Below, in pieces: positions 8,108-16,966 of a DNA stretch of 64,000 bases. The translations under genes were made by a program, and so were the position numbers. Each line of letters opens with the position of its first letter. Position 1 is the stretch's first letter. The notes under the pieces are model-generated. The model worked only from the letters and a program-made list of their open reading frames with translations. It made no database searches and was not told the DNA's origin. The DNA is from JBGQAS01 sp963699305 (GTDB lineage: Bacteria > Chloroflexota > Anaerolineae > Anaerolineales > Anaerolineaceae): NCBI GenBank assembly GCA_963699305.1, contig OY969431.1, positions 744,001 to 808,000 on the forward strand. The letters run 5' to 3'.

Positions 8108-9040
8108 ATGGATGAACGTAATTTAAAAATTGTTGGTGTACGATTTGCAAAAATTGGAAAGATTTATTACTTTGATGCCTCAAAAGTAAACGATATTATC
8201 CCCGGAGATAAAGTTATTGTTGAAACCAGCAGAGGTTGGCAAATTGGTGAAGTGGTCTTAAGCGTCAAGGAACCTGGACAACCTCCAGAAGGTGCTTGGA
8301 AGCAGATTGACAGACGAGCTACACCACGAGATTTGATGCATAAACAGGTATTACAACAAAAAGAAAATGAGATTGTCGAGTATTCGCAAAAACGAGTTCG
8401 GGAATTGAAGATTAGAGATGCTAAGATCATTTCTGCGGAGATCAGTTTTGACAATTCACGCTTGACTGTTTTATTCACATCAGAAAACCAGGAAAAGATC
8501 GAATTCAAATCGTTGCGTCCGGAATTGCATAAGCTTGCAAATGTGCCTAATGTTGAATTTAAGCAAATTGGTCCTCGAGATGTGGCAAAATGCCTGGGTG
8601 GTATGGGGGCTTGTGGTTTGGAAAAACGATGCTGCTCACGGTTTTTGACTGAATTTAATTCAATTTCCATAAAAATGGCCAAGGAACAAGGCATTTCATT
8701 AACACCCTCTGAAATAACTGGGATGTGCGGGCGGTTGCGTTGTTGTTTGGTCTATGAATATCAATTTTATGTCAGCGCTCGCCAAGCATTGCCAAAACGG
8801 AATACGATGGTGATAACTCCGAATGGGGAAGGAAAGGTCATTGATCTGCTTCCGCTAAAGGGAGCGGTATTAGTCGAATTACCCGAAATTGGTCGGAAAG
8901 AATTTACGAAAGAAGAGATAGAACCAGTCCTTCCAGCAGCAAAAAATCTTAAACCAAATCAAAATTTTCTTGATGGTAATGAACCGAATGAAAAGGACGC
9001 GATAGATTTCATCCCTGGCAATGAAGAAACTCGATCCTGA
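8108..9040 (+). CDS. ricT: RicT/YaaT family PSP1-domain protein
   Basis: This 310-residue protein matches the PSP1 C-terminal domain family of Bacillus RicT. That protein, with RicA and RicF, forms a [4Fe-4S] complex affecting RNase Y-dependent mRNA processing and phosphorelay. The conserved cysteines are present: KCLGGMGACG (162, 169), EKRCCSRFL (175, 176) and GMCGRLRCCLVYEY (207, 212, 213). The hallmark SIKMAKEQGISLTPSEITG lies between them. The C-terminal tail is acidic and variable. No ricA or ricF homologue is adjacent. The last 20 bases overlap the PIG-L gene. Confidence 0.92.
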   Translation: MDERNLKIVGVRFAKIGKIYYFDASKVNDIIPGDKVIVETSRGWQIGEVVLSVKEPGQPPEGAWKQIDRRATPRDLMHKQVLQQKENEIVEYSQKRVRELKIRDAKIISAEISFDNSRLTVLFTSENQEKIEFKSLRPELHKLANVPNVEFKQIGPRDVAKCLGGMGACGLEKRCCSRFLTEFNSISIKMAKEQGISLTPSEITGMCGRLRCCLVYEYQFYVSARQALPKRNTMVITPNGEGKVIDLLPLKGAVLVELPEIGRKEFTKEEIEPVLPAAKNLKPNQNFLDGNEPNEKDAIDFIPGNEETRS

Positions 9041-9746
9041 AAATTGGAATAACCAACAAAATATTCTTGTTGTTCTAGCGCACCCTGATGACCCAGAATA
9101 TTTTTGTGGCGCTACCATTGCGCGCTGGGTGGCAGCAGGTCATGAAGTCAATTATTGTTTATTAACAAAGGGTGATAAGGGGGTGAATGAAGCCAATACG
9201 AAAGCAGAAAATCTTACTTTCACACGAGAAAAAGAACAGCGTGCTGCTGCAAAAGTGTTGGGTGTAACAAGCGTCCTGTTTCTGGATTTCGAAGATGGTT
9301 ACCTGATTGCTGATATCCCAGCTCGCAAGAAAATAGTTGGAGTAATACGAGAGATCCAACCATCCATATTAGTAAGTTGCGACCCCACAAACGTATTTGT
9401 TCGTGAAAACTCCATCAACCATCCTGATCATATAGCAGCTGGGCAAATTACGCTCAATGCTGTTTATCCAGCTGCGGGAAACCCGCTTTTCTTCCCCGAT
9501 CTATTGGAGAATGGACTAACACCCCACTCTGTGAAGGAAGTCTGGTTATCATTACCTTCAAATCCAAATACAATTTTAGACATTACTGAGTTTTGGAAGA
9601 TCAAAATAGAAGCACTCCTATGTCATGTCAGCCAGGTTGGAGACCCTAAAATATTTAGTGAACGGATGAAATTACGAAAGACACCTGAAAGCCCTGAATC
9701 ATCACCTCGGTATGAGGAGAAGTTCAAACGGATTGTGTTCAAATAA
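9021..9746 (+). CDS. PIG-L family deacetylase
   Basis: This 241-residue zinc-dependent LmbE/PIG-L deacetylase belongs to a family that de-N-acetylates GlcNAc-linked substrates in bacillithiol, mycothiol and GPI pathways. The metal-site motif AHPDDPE is at residues 20-26 and the second metal motif NHPDH at about 133-137. The substrate cannot be inferred. It starts inside the end of ricT, and its stop is one base before the ATG of the M20 gene, so it sits in an operon running from ricT or glmS. Confidence 0.9.
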   Translation: MKKLDPENWNNQQNILVVLAHPDDPEYFCGATIARWVAAGHEVNYCLLTKGDKGVNEANTKAENLTFTREKEQRAAAKVLGVTSVLFLDFEDGYLIADIPARKKIVGVIREIQPSILVSCDPTNVFVRENSINHPDHIAAGQITLNAVYPAAGNPLFFPDLLENGLTPHSVKEVWLSLPSNPNTILDITEFWKIKIEALLCHVSQVGDPKIFSERMKLRKTPESPESSPRYEEKFKRIVFK

Positions 9747-9747
9747 T

Positions 9748-10929
9748 ATGGATAACATCACAAAGCAAATCGAAGCATTAAAGAATTACACGATCGAAAA
9801 CCGAAGATTTTTCCATCAAAATCCGGAATTGGGTTTCATTGAAAAAACAACATCTTCGTATATTGCTGATGAATTATCGAAAATGGAAATTCCTTTCATA
9901 CGTGGAGTAGCGGATACCGGAATCATTGCAACAATTGAAGGCAGAACAAAAACTCCTTTGGTGCTTTTACGATTTGATATGGATGGTTTACCGATTCAGG
10001 AAGAAAACGAAGTACCCTATAAAAGCAAGAATTTTGGAGTAATGCATGGTTGCGGGCATGATGGTCACATGGCAATCGGACTCACCTTAGCAAAAATAAT
10101 GAGCATGAACAAAAATACTCTTAACGGGACTGTTCATTTGTTTTTTCAGCCTGCGGAGGAATGCTTTGGCGGTGCAAAAAAGGCCATCGATTCAGGATAT
10201 TTTCTGAATCCCAAGCCCGATTATGCATTGGCGTTACATCTTTGGAATGAAAAGCCAGTAGGGTGGGTTGGATTAGCCGAAGGTCCGGTAATGGCGGGTG
10301 ATGATACTTTCCAAATTACTGTTTATGGAAAAGGTGGACATGGAGCAATTCCAAATGCATCCGTTGATCCAATCATCACTGCTGCGCACATCGTATCTGC
10401 TTTACAAAGCATCGTTTCCAGAAATGTCCCTCCTTTGGGATCTGCTGTGGTTAGTGTAACAAAGATACGTGCTGGAGAAACATACAACATTATTCCAGAA
10501 ACTGTCATCATGGAAGGGACCATTCGATTTTTCGATGAAGGCATCCATCAAATTGCGTTGAAACGGTTTCGGGAAATTGTGGAAGGGATCAGTTCAGCAT
10601 TCACTTGCAAAAGCCAAATAATAATTGAGAATCTTTCTACACCCGTCGTGAATGACGAAAAGGTCACTGAAAAGTTAAAGAAACAGCTTCCCAACCGTTT
10701 GTCACAATTTACTTGGGACTCACAATTTCAAACAATGGGTTCCGAAGATATGGCGCTAATCCTGGATCGTATCCCCGGATGTTACCTTTTTATCGGTTCA
10801 GCAAATCATGAAAAGGGTCTGGCTTTTGGGCATCATAATCCACGATTTGATTTTGATGAAACTGCGCTTTTCAATGGCCTGGAAGTATTAATAAGATCAA
10901 CTTTAACCCTGCTTGAAAATCCCCGATAA
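9748..10929 (+). CDS. M20 family amidohydrolase (hippurate/IAA-amino acid hydrolase type)
   Basis: This 393-residue protein belongs to the M20D aminoacylase/amidohydrolase family, which hydrolyses N-acyl amino acids. Metal-binding motifs are visible: LLRFDMDGLP (about 73-82), MHGCGHDGHMA (about 99-109) and FQPAEE (about 133-138). The dimerisation domain begins near GEGxP-type residues around 190, and the C-terminal ligand is in FGHHNPRFDFDE. I chose ATG 9748, right after the PIG-L stop; an upstream ATG at 9712 lies within PIG-L. Possible substrates include N-acetyl-amino acids, hippurate and N-acetyl-diaminopimelate. Confidence 0.92.
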   Translation: MDNITKQIEALKNYTIENRRFFHQNPELGFIEKTTSSYIADELSKMEIPFIRGVADTGIIATIEGRTKTPLVLLRFDMDGLPIQEENEVPYKSKNFGVMHGCGHDGHMAIGLTLAKIMSMNKNTLNGTVHLFFQPAEECFGGAKKAIDSGYFLNPKPDYALALHLWNEKPVGWVGLAEGPVMAGDDTFQITVYGKGGHGAIPNASVDPIITAAHIVSALQSIVSRNVPPLGSAVVSVTKIRAGETYNIIPETVIMEGTIRFFDEGIHQIALKRFREIVEGISSAFTCKSQIIIENLSTPVVNDEKVTEKLKKQLPNRLSQFTWDSQFQTMGSEDMALILDRIPGCYLFIGSANHEKGLAFGHHNPRFDFDETALFNGLEVLIRSTLTLLENPR

Positions 10930-10965
10930 TCGGTTAATCATTAGAATTCCATGTTTTTTGTCAGA

Positions 10966-10993
10966 TTGACAAATAATTTTGGAATGCTATACT
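10966..10993 (+). promoter_or_regulatory. Sigma-70 promoter of the FCD regulator (possibly the kor operon)
   Basis: A perfect TTGACA (10966-10971), a 16-base spacer and TATACT (10988-10993) lie 33 bases before the regulator ATG. The 8-bp palindrome GATTAATC (11013-11020) lies downstream and could be part of an autoregulatory operator. Confidence 0.7.
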
Positions 10994-11026
10994 TTAATTG
11001 TATCAATCATCAGATTAATCCGATAA

Positions 11027-11713
11027 ATGATGAATATATTAGATAATAATTTCATTAAGTACCTTATCTCTTCTCGTAATGAAAATAGAGAGCGATTGCC
11101 TTCACTTGCTGAAATAAGCAATAAATTGGGTGTCAGTGTTGCTGCATTACGAGAGCAATTGGAAATTGCAAAAATCTTGGGACTCGTTGAAGTCAAACCA
11201 AAAGTTGGAATCCGTAAAAAAGCCTATACTTTCACTCCTGCTGTGCTTGCTTCTGCTTCATATGCCACAGCTATTGATTCCTCAAATTTCGATCACATTT
11301 CAAATCTGAGGATGCATCTTGAAGAAGCCTATTGGTTTGAGGCAGTTGGGTTATTGCATGAAGAAGATAAGGCAGAATTACGAGAATATGTCGTGAACGC
11401 AAAGGAAAAATTACGAGGGAAACCTACCCAAATTCCACAACAGGAACATAAGGGTTTACACCTCACTATTTATTCAAGATTATCGAATCCTTTCGTTTAC
11501 GGTTTACTGGAAAGTTACTGGGAATTATACGAAGCCGTTGGTTTGAACGTGTATTCCGATTTGGGGTATCTCAGCAGTGTCTGGGATTATCACGATCGAA
11601 TTGTAAAAGCGATCGACATGGGAGAGTTGGGACTTGGATTTCAACTCTTGAAAGAACATATGAAGTTGATCCAAACCAGATCAAAAGAACCACCTTCTCA
11701 ATCATTTGAGTAA
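11027..11713 (+). CDS. GntR-like transcriptional regulator with FCD ligand-binding domain
   Basis: This 228-residue regulator has an N-terminal winged helix-turn-helix (about 20-65; LPSLAEISNKLGVSVAALRE is the recognition region) and an all-helical FCD domain (about 90-215). The FCD domain carries the LRMHLEEAYWFEAV start, histidine EHKGLHLTIY and late histidines in DYHDRIVKA, likely metal and carboxylate ligands. FadR/GntR-FCD proteins usually sense organic acids. It precedes korA by 14 bp, suggesting it controls the 2-oxoacid oxidoreductase genes; that link is inferred. Confidence 0.85.
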   Translation: MMNILDNNFIKYLISSRNENRERLPSLAEISNKLGVSVAALREQLEIAKILGLVEVKPKVGIRKKAYTFTPAVLASASYATAIDSSNFDHISNLRMHLEEAYWFEAVGLLHEEDKAELREYVVNAKEKLRGKPTQIPQQEHKGLHLTIYSRLSNPFVYGLLESYWELYEAVGLNVYSDLGYLSSVWDYHDRIVKAIDMGELGLGFQLLKEHMKLIQTRSKEPPSQSFE

Positions 11714-11727
11714 TACATGGAGTGAAT

Positions 11728-13542
11728 ATGGTGCGAAACAAAGTCAAGAAAATTGTCAACGATTTTTGCATAACATTCAGCACAATAAATGGATCCGGAA
11801 GTGCGACTGCCAACAATATTATTTTGCGTGCGTTATTCAAAATGGGGATCCCGGTTTCAGGTAAGAATATTTTTCCTTCCAATATACAAGGATTGCCAAC
11901 CTGGTACAGCATCAGGGTAAGTAAAGACGGGTACACTGGACGGCTTGAGAAAGATGACATAGTCGTTGCAATGAATCAAGCGTCCATCGATAAGGAAAGT
12001 GATTTTATCGTTCCCAATGGTGTTTTGTTTTATGCAGATGATATTCAACTGCCGGTCTTGAGAAAAGATATTATTACATATCCTATGCCCGTCAATAGCA
12101 TCGTTAAGGAGTCAGAAGCTCCCGCGGGATTGCGGGATTACCTTGCGAATATGGTGTATGTCGGTGTTCTCAGTCAAATGTTGGGTATTAACTTAGATGA
12201 TATCCACGCATCCTTGGATTTTCACTTCAAAGGCAAACAAAAACCGATCATATCAAACTATCAGATCATCAAGAAGGCCGCGGATTGGGCTGCACAAAAT
12301 TTAACCAAGCAGGATCCATTTTATGTCGAGCGATTGAACAAAACATGTGATTGCATTATGTTGGACGGCAACACTGCTGGTGCACTAGGTTCATTATTTG
12401 GTGGATTGCAATTCGTGGCCTGGTATCCGATCACTCCAGCTTCCTCATTATCTGAAGGGGTCATCGAATGGATTCCTGAAATAAGAAAAGATCCTGATAC
12501 AGGGAAGGCTACCTGCGTAGTGGTTCAAAGCGAAGACGAATTGGCTGCGATTGGTATGGTGATCGGTGCAGGGTGGGCAGGCTTAAGAGCTATGACTTCG
12601 ACGTCTGGTCCCGGATTGAGCCTAATGACGGAATATCTTGGACTTGCTTACTTTACCGAAGTTCCACTTGTCGTTTGGGATGTCCAACGAGTTGGACCTT
12701 CAACAGGTTTACCAACCCGCACTGCTCAAGGCGATATTACTTCCACTTACTTTATGAGTCATGGTGATACACAATTTGTTATGTTGTTCCCTGGCTCAGT
12801 AAATGAATGCTTTGAATTTGGATGGAAAGCGCTGGATCTCGCGGAAAAAATGCAATCGCCAGTTTTTGTCATGATCGATCTCGACCTGGGGATGAATCAA
12901 TGGATGACTAAGAAATTTGAATATCCTGATCGCCCAATCGAACGAGGAAAAATACTTTGGGAAGAAGATCTTCAAAAAATTATAGAAAAAGGGGGTGGAA
13001 AATGGGGTCGATATCTGGATATCGAAAACGATGGGATACCTTACAGGACATTGCCCGGGAATCAGCATCCGAAAAGCGCATATTTTACCCGCGGTACAGG
13101 ACATAATGAGTTCGCAATGTATAATGAGGAACCCGAAGTATGGGAAAGAATATTAAACCGTATTGCAACGAAATTTGAAACAGTAAAAGAATTCATTCCA
13201 AAACCTGAAATTAAGTCCATGAAAGGTGCCGAAATCGGGATCATATCGTATGGTTCAAATGACCCTGCCATTTGTGAAGCAAGAGATATGTTGAAGACCA
13301 GCGGAATTCCAACGGACTATCTTCGCATAAAAGCCCTGCCGTTCACCGCAGAAGCAAGAAGGTTTATTGCAAAGCATGAAAAAAATTATGTTGTGGAACT
13401 CAATCGAGATGGTCAAATGTGGCAATTGCTGACAATAGAGTTTCCAGACTTGGCGACAAGGCTCATTAAAACAGCGCACGTTGATGGGTTGCCCATCACG
13501 GCGAGGTGGATCCAAGAAAAAATAGTTGGCAAAAAAGGGTGA
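11728..13542 (+). CDS. korA: 2-oxoacid:ferredoxin oxidoreductase, fused gamma-alpha subunit
   Basis: This 604-residue subunit of a two-gene 2-oxoacid:acceptor oxidoreductase has an N-terminal gamma (POR) domain (about 15-190; FSTINGSGSATANNIILRAL). It is fused to the pyrimidine-binding alpha domain (about 205 onward; GLQFVAWYPITPASSLSE, VQSEDELAAIGMVIGAGWAG, TSTSGPGLSLMTEYLGLAYF). With KorB it oxidatively decarboxylates 2-oxoglutarate or another 2-oxoacid to the acyl-CoA, reducing ferredoxin. ATG 11728 follows GGAG at 11719; GTG 11722 is the alternative. It overlaps or abuts korB. Which 2-oxoacid is used cannot be settled from sequence. Confidence 0.93.
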   Translation: MVRNKVKKIVNDFCITFSTINGSGSATANNIILRALFKMGIPVSGKNIFPSNIQGLPTWYSIRVSKDGYTGRLEKDDIVVAMNQASIDKESDFIVPNGVLFYADDIQLPVLRKDIITYPMPVNSIVKESEAPAGLRDYLANMVYVGVLSQMLGINLDDIHASLDFHFKGKQKPIISNYQIIKKAADWAAQNLTKQDPFYVERLNKTCDCIMLDGNTAGALGSLFGGLQFVAWYPITPASSLSEGVIEWIPEIRKDPDTGKATCVVVQSEDELAAIGMVIGAGWAGLRAMTSTSGPGLSLMTEYLGLAYFTEVPLVVWDVQRVGPSTGLPTRTAQGDITSTYFMSHGDTQFVMLFPGSVNECFEFGWKALDLAEKMQSPVFVMIDLDLGMNQWMTKKFEYPDRPIERGKILWEEDLQKIIEKGGGKWGRYLDIENDGIPYRTLPGNQHPKSAYFTRGTGHNEFAMYNEEPEVWERILNRIATKFETVKEFIPKPEIKSMKGAEIGIISYGSNDPAICEARDMLKTSGIPTDYLRIKALPFTAEARRFIAKHEKNYVVELNRDGQMWQLLTIEFPDLATRLIKTAHVDGLPITARWIQEKIVGKKG

Positions 13543-14600
13543 TGGCGATGAGTATTCAATCGAATCCTGTTTCTTCAATGCAACCATTAAATAAAGCCGG
13601 TATGACTCGAGCAGATTATAAAGGAGCCAATAGTACATTATGCCAGGGGTGTGGACACAATGCAGTGGCCGCTCAAATAGTGGCTGCTTGTTATGAGCTG
13701 GATATTATTCCGGAAAAGGTAATGAAATTTTCTGGTATCGGCTGCTCCAGCAAGAGTCCTACTTATTTTCTGGGGAGATCCTTCGCATTCAATGGATTAC
13801 ATGGAAGGATGCCTTCATTGGCTTTGGGAGCATCTTTTGCCGACATAACAGTAAAAAGCCTTGGCATTAGTGGTGATGGGGATACAGCAAGCATTGGATT
13901 TGGGCAATTCAAGCATCTAGTTCGTCGTAATTTACCGATGGTTTACATAGTTGAAAATAATGGTGTTTACGGATTAACAAAAGGACAGTTTTCCGCGACA
14001 TCTGAGAAAAATCTCAGCTTAAAAAGGCAAGGTGTAAATCCTTATATGCCCATCGATATCTGTATGGAAGCCATTATTTCCAATGCGACGTTCGTGGCAC
14101 GCTCTTTTGCAGGAGATCCCAAACAATTAAAAGAACTTATCAAGGCTGCTTTCAGCCATAAAGGTACTGCAGTACTTGATGTGATCAGTCCTTGTGTTAC
14201 GTTTCACAACCAGGAGTCATCGCTACACTCTTATTCGGGTGGCAAAGAACATGAAGTACCCTTGCATGAAATTTCCTACGTTCCAGCAAGAGAAGAAATA
14301 ACGATCGACGATTTTGAACAAGGAACTGTACGTGAAGTTGTTCTTTTTGATGGTTCTGCGGTGAAACTAAAAAAGTTGGATAAAGACTATGACCCTGCTG
14401 ATAAATGGCAGGCATTGCGAATGTTGGAAGAAGCCCGAAATAATAATTGGCTTTTAACAGGATTAATCTATATCGACCCAACCGCTCCGACGATGTTTGA
14501 AATATACGATATGCCATCGACACCCATGAACCGCACGTCTTCTGATAAATTGCGACCATCCAAAGATGCACTCGAAAAAATAAATCAATCGTTGTTCTAA
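13542..14600 (+). CDS. korB: 2-oxoacid:ferredoxin oxidoreductase, beta subunit
   Basis: The TPP-binding beta subunit, about 352 residues, contains STLCQGCGHNAVAAQIVAAC, the GIGCSSKSPTYF segment and the TPP motif GISGDGDTASIGFGQFKHL...VENNGVYGLTKGQ. No extra 4Fe-4S ferredoxin domain is present. The likely start is ATG 13542, which overlaps the korA stop (TGATG); ATG 13548 is the alternative. A strong hairpin terminator follows. Together with KorA it forms a complete enzyme. Confidence 0.94.
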   Translation: MAMSIQSNPVSSMQPLNKAGMTRADYKGANSTLCQGCGHNAVAAQIVAACYELDIIPEKVMKFSGIGCSSKSPTYFLGRSFAFNGLHGRMPSLALGASFADITVKSLGISGDGDTASIGFGQFKHLVRRNLPMVYIVENNGVYGLTKGQFSATSEKNLSLKRQGVNPYMPIDICMEAIISNATFVARSFAGDPKQLKELIKAAFSHKGTAVLDVISPCVTFHNQESSLHSYSGGKEHEVPLHEISYVPAREEITIDDFEQGTVREVVLFDGSAVKLKKLDKDYDPADKWQALRMLEEARNNNWLLTGLIYIDPTAPTMFEIYDMPSTPMNRTSSDKLRPSKDALEKINQSLF

Positions 14601-14601
14601 T

Positions 14602-14636
14602 AAAATCGACCTGGAGAATGCCAGGTCGATCATTTT
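14602..14636. terminator. Bidirectional terminator between korB and the sulfurtransferase gene
   Basis: ATCGACCTGG (14605-14614) pairs perfectly with CCAGGTCGAT (14621-14630) around a 6-nt loop. It has A/T runs on both sides (TAAAA before, CATTTT after), so it can work for the convergent genes on either strand. Confidence 0.85.
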
Positions 14637-15481
14637 CCAGTTGTGATTTTATCAGGATGATGCTTTATCCATTCACTCCATGATCCAATATAAATACGTG
14701 AACCTTTCATGCCTATCATCTGCATCGCAAAATGATTTAATAAGGATGTTACTCCAGAACCACAGTAGAAAATTACCTTTTCAGGATCTTTCCCACAAAG
14801 AAGATCTTTATATTGCGAAAAAAGCTGAAATTTTGACTGAAACATGCCATTTTTATCGAAATTGTTTTGGTAAAACATATTGGAAGCCCCCGGGATGTGT
14901 CCTGCAATTGAATAGTAAGGTTCAACTTCTCCACGAAATCGTTCCGGGCTTCTGGCATCAATAATGAGAAAATCCTCTTCGTTGATCGCGTTTTGCATCT
15001 CGATGAGATTAACTACGGATTCCAGATGAAATTCTGAGTTGAAATGGGAAGGCAAAGCATTTTCCATATTCGAATCCACGGGCAAATGCATCGAATTCCA
15101 TACTGTAAATCCGCCATCGAGGAGTGCAACATTTTTATGGCCACAGATACTTAATAGCCACCATAACCTGACTGCATATGCTCCACTAACAGAATCGTAA
15201 ACGACAATTTGCTTGGATGAATTTACACCATTCCAAGATAAGAATTCGGTAAATTTACCCCAATCCGGTAATGGATGATTACCTGATGAGTTCGTGGGTA
15301 TGCCGGCTAGGTCATTATTTAGATCCGCAAATCTTGCTCCGGGGATATGTTCTTTTTGATAATCCAACAATCCAAATTCAGGATGGATCAGGTCGAATCG
15401 ACAATCAAAAATTACATAATTTGGATTTCCTAGATTTTTGAGCAACTCAGAAGGTGAAATTAAGTAATGATATGTTTTCAT
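14630..15481 (-). CDS. sseA: Thiosulfate/3-mercaptopyruvate sulfurtransferase
   Basis: This 283-residue two-domain rhodanese has a non-catalytic N-terminal domain (about 15-135; VIFDCRFDLIHPEFG) and a catalytic C-terminal domain. The active-site loop is FYCGSGVTS with Cys about 240; CGSGVT is typical of 3-mercaptopyruvate sulfurtransferases rather than thiosulfate-specific rhodaneses (CRKGVT). It transfers sulfane sulfur to thiols or cyanide. Its stop codon touches the shared terminator. It may be read after pyk, 23 bp away. Confidence 0.9.
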   Translation of the reverse strand: MKTYHYLISPSELLKNLGNPNYVIFDCRFDLIHPEFGLLDYQKEHIPGARFADLNNDLAGIPTNSSGNHPLPDWGKFTEFLSWNGVNSSKQIVVYDSVSGAYAVRLWWLLSICGHKNVALLDGGFTVWNSMHLPVDSNMENALPSHFNSEFHLESVVNLIEMQNAINEEDFLIIDARSPERFRGEVEPYYSIAGHIPGASNMFYQNNFDKNGMFQSKFQLFSQYKDLLCGKDPEKVIFYCGSGVTSLLNHFAMQMIGMKGSRIYIGSWSEWIKHHPDKITTGK

Positions 15482-15504
15482 TTTTATAAACCCTTGAAGT
15501 ACTC

Positions 15505-16950
15505 TTAATGGTATGGTTCACCTATGGTGTGCAATAGAGCAAAATTCGGAGTATGCATTGCACTTAGGGGTAATCCTGAAACAATGACAACTTGTTGTCC
15601 TTTTTTTAGCCTGGTATGGTCCAGGATTGTTTTTTCAACAATTGAGATCATTCCTTCTACTGTGGTCGCAAAAGTAACCAGGAAAGGACAAACACCCCAT
15701 AGAATATTCATCCGGTTCAACGTGCTTTCATTTGGAGTAAATGCCAGGATGGGAACATTTGGGCGTGTTTTTGACATCAAGAGAGCGGTTTTACCGGATA
15801 ATGTAAATACTGCAATTGCCGCAACATTCCTGTCTTGAGCCAATTCACAGGTCGCGAGCGTAATTGCGGAGGCATCATCCATTATCACAAGGTCTGCAGA
15901 TTTGCGGATGTGTCCCCATTCCTGAAAATGTTCTTCTGCTTCTTTGACGATACAATCCATCATCGCAAGACTTTCAACCGGAAATGCTCCGCTGGCAGTT
16001 TCACCTGAGAGCATGACTGCGTCTGTACCATCAAAGATGGCATTTGCAACATCCGATGCTTCTGCACGGGTGGGTCGGGTATTTGTGATCATTGATTCCA
16101 ACATTTGTGTTGCCGTGATAACTACTTTGTTAACCTGATTGGCTTTATCGATGATGGTCTTTTGCATAATAGGTACAGCTGAAGGGGAAGTTTCCACACC
16201 CAAATCACCACGGGCAACCATTACACCATCAGATACAGAAAGAATTTCTTCCAGATTTTCTAATGCATCAGGTCTTTCCAATTTCGCAATGATGGGTAAT
16301 TGAGCTTTTTCTGGAGCTAACGCTTTTACTTTTTCACGAACACGTCTGATATCATCCGCGGTTTGCACGAATGAAATTGCCAACATGTCGACATCGTGCT
16401 CCAAACCAAATTCGAGGTCGATTAAATCTTTTTCCGTGAATGAAGGAAATAACAATTTCGCACCTGGTAAATTCACCCCTTTATGGGAAGTGACTTTTCC
16501 TCCAATAATCACCTCAGCGGTAATAATATTTTTTTCTATTTGCGTTGTTTTTAGTTCAATCTTTCCATCATCCAATAAAATTCGGTTCCCGAGTTTCAAA
16601 CTCTTATTCAAACTGGGTACATCGAGTGGGAGAAACGGAATTATTAAGTCTTTATGGGATGGTTGATCCGATATATGGACTTCCTGACCCGGTATTAGGT
16701 CAATCCCGGAATCTGGCAATCTCCCCACTCGCAGTTTTGGTCCTTGAAGATCCTGTAATATGGCAACATGCTTTGAGAGTTTTTTAGTGATGGAGCGAAT
16801 TTTAATAATCCGGTTTAAGTGTTCTGGATGCGTTCCATGGGAAAAATTCAGCCGGGCAACATCCATCCCGGCTTTGATCATTTTTTCCAATATTAGGTCT
16901 TTATCACAACTTGGGCCAATTGTGGCGACAATTTTGGCTTTTCGATCCAT
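15505..16950 (-). CDS. pyk: Pyruvate kinase
   Basis: Pyruvate kinase converts PEP and ADP to pyruvate and ATP. The 481-residue protein shows KIVATIGPSC, ARLNFSHGTHPEHL, QDLQGPKLRVG, the catalytic signature in PIIAKLERPDALENLEEIL, MVARGDLGVE and ITATQMLESMITNTRPTRAE. A complete C-terminal regulatory-type domain follows (about 350-475). There is no extra PEP-utiliser domain as in some Firmicutes. It follows the CoA-transferase gene by 16 bp on the same strand. Confidence 0.97.
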   Translation of the reverse strand: MDRKAKIVATIGPSCDKDLILEKMIKAGMDVARLNFSHGTHPEHLNRIIKIRSITKKLSKHVAILQDLQGPKLRVGRLPDSGIDLIPGQEVHISDQPSHKDLIIPFLPLDVPSLNKSLKLGNRILLDDGKIELKTTQIEKNIITAEVIIGGKVTSHKGVNLPGAKLLFPSFTEKDLIDLEFGLEHDVDMLAISFVQTADDIRRVREKVKALAPEKAQLPIIAKLERPDALENLEEILSVSDGVMVARGDLGVETSPSAVPIMQKTIIDKANQVNKVVITATQMLESMITNTRPTRAEASDVANAIFDGTDAVMLSGETASGAFPVESLAMMDCIVKEAEEHFQEWGHIRKSADLVIMDDASAITLATCELAQDRNVAAIAVFTLSGKTALLMSKTRPNVPILAFTPNESTLNRMNILWGVCPFLVTFATTVEGMISIVEKTILDHTRLKKGQQVVIVSGLPLSAMHTPNFALLHTIGEPYH

Positions 16951-16966
16951 TCAATATCCTCCCAAC

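Noticed and set aside
8167..8694. Long open frame antisense to ricT (175 codons)
   Set aside because: It is a shadow of the strongly conserved ricT coding frame; it has no recognisable domain or ribosome binding site.
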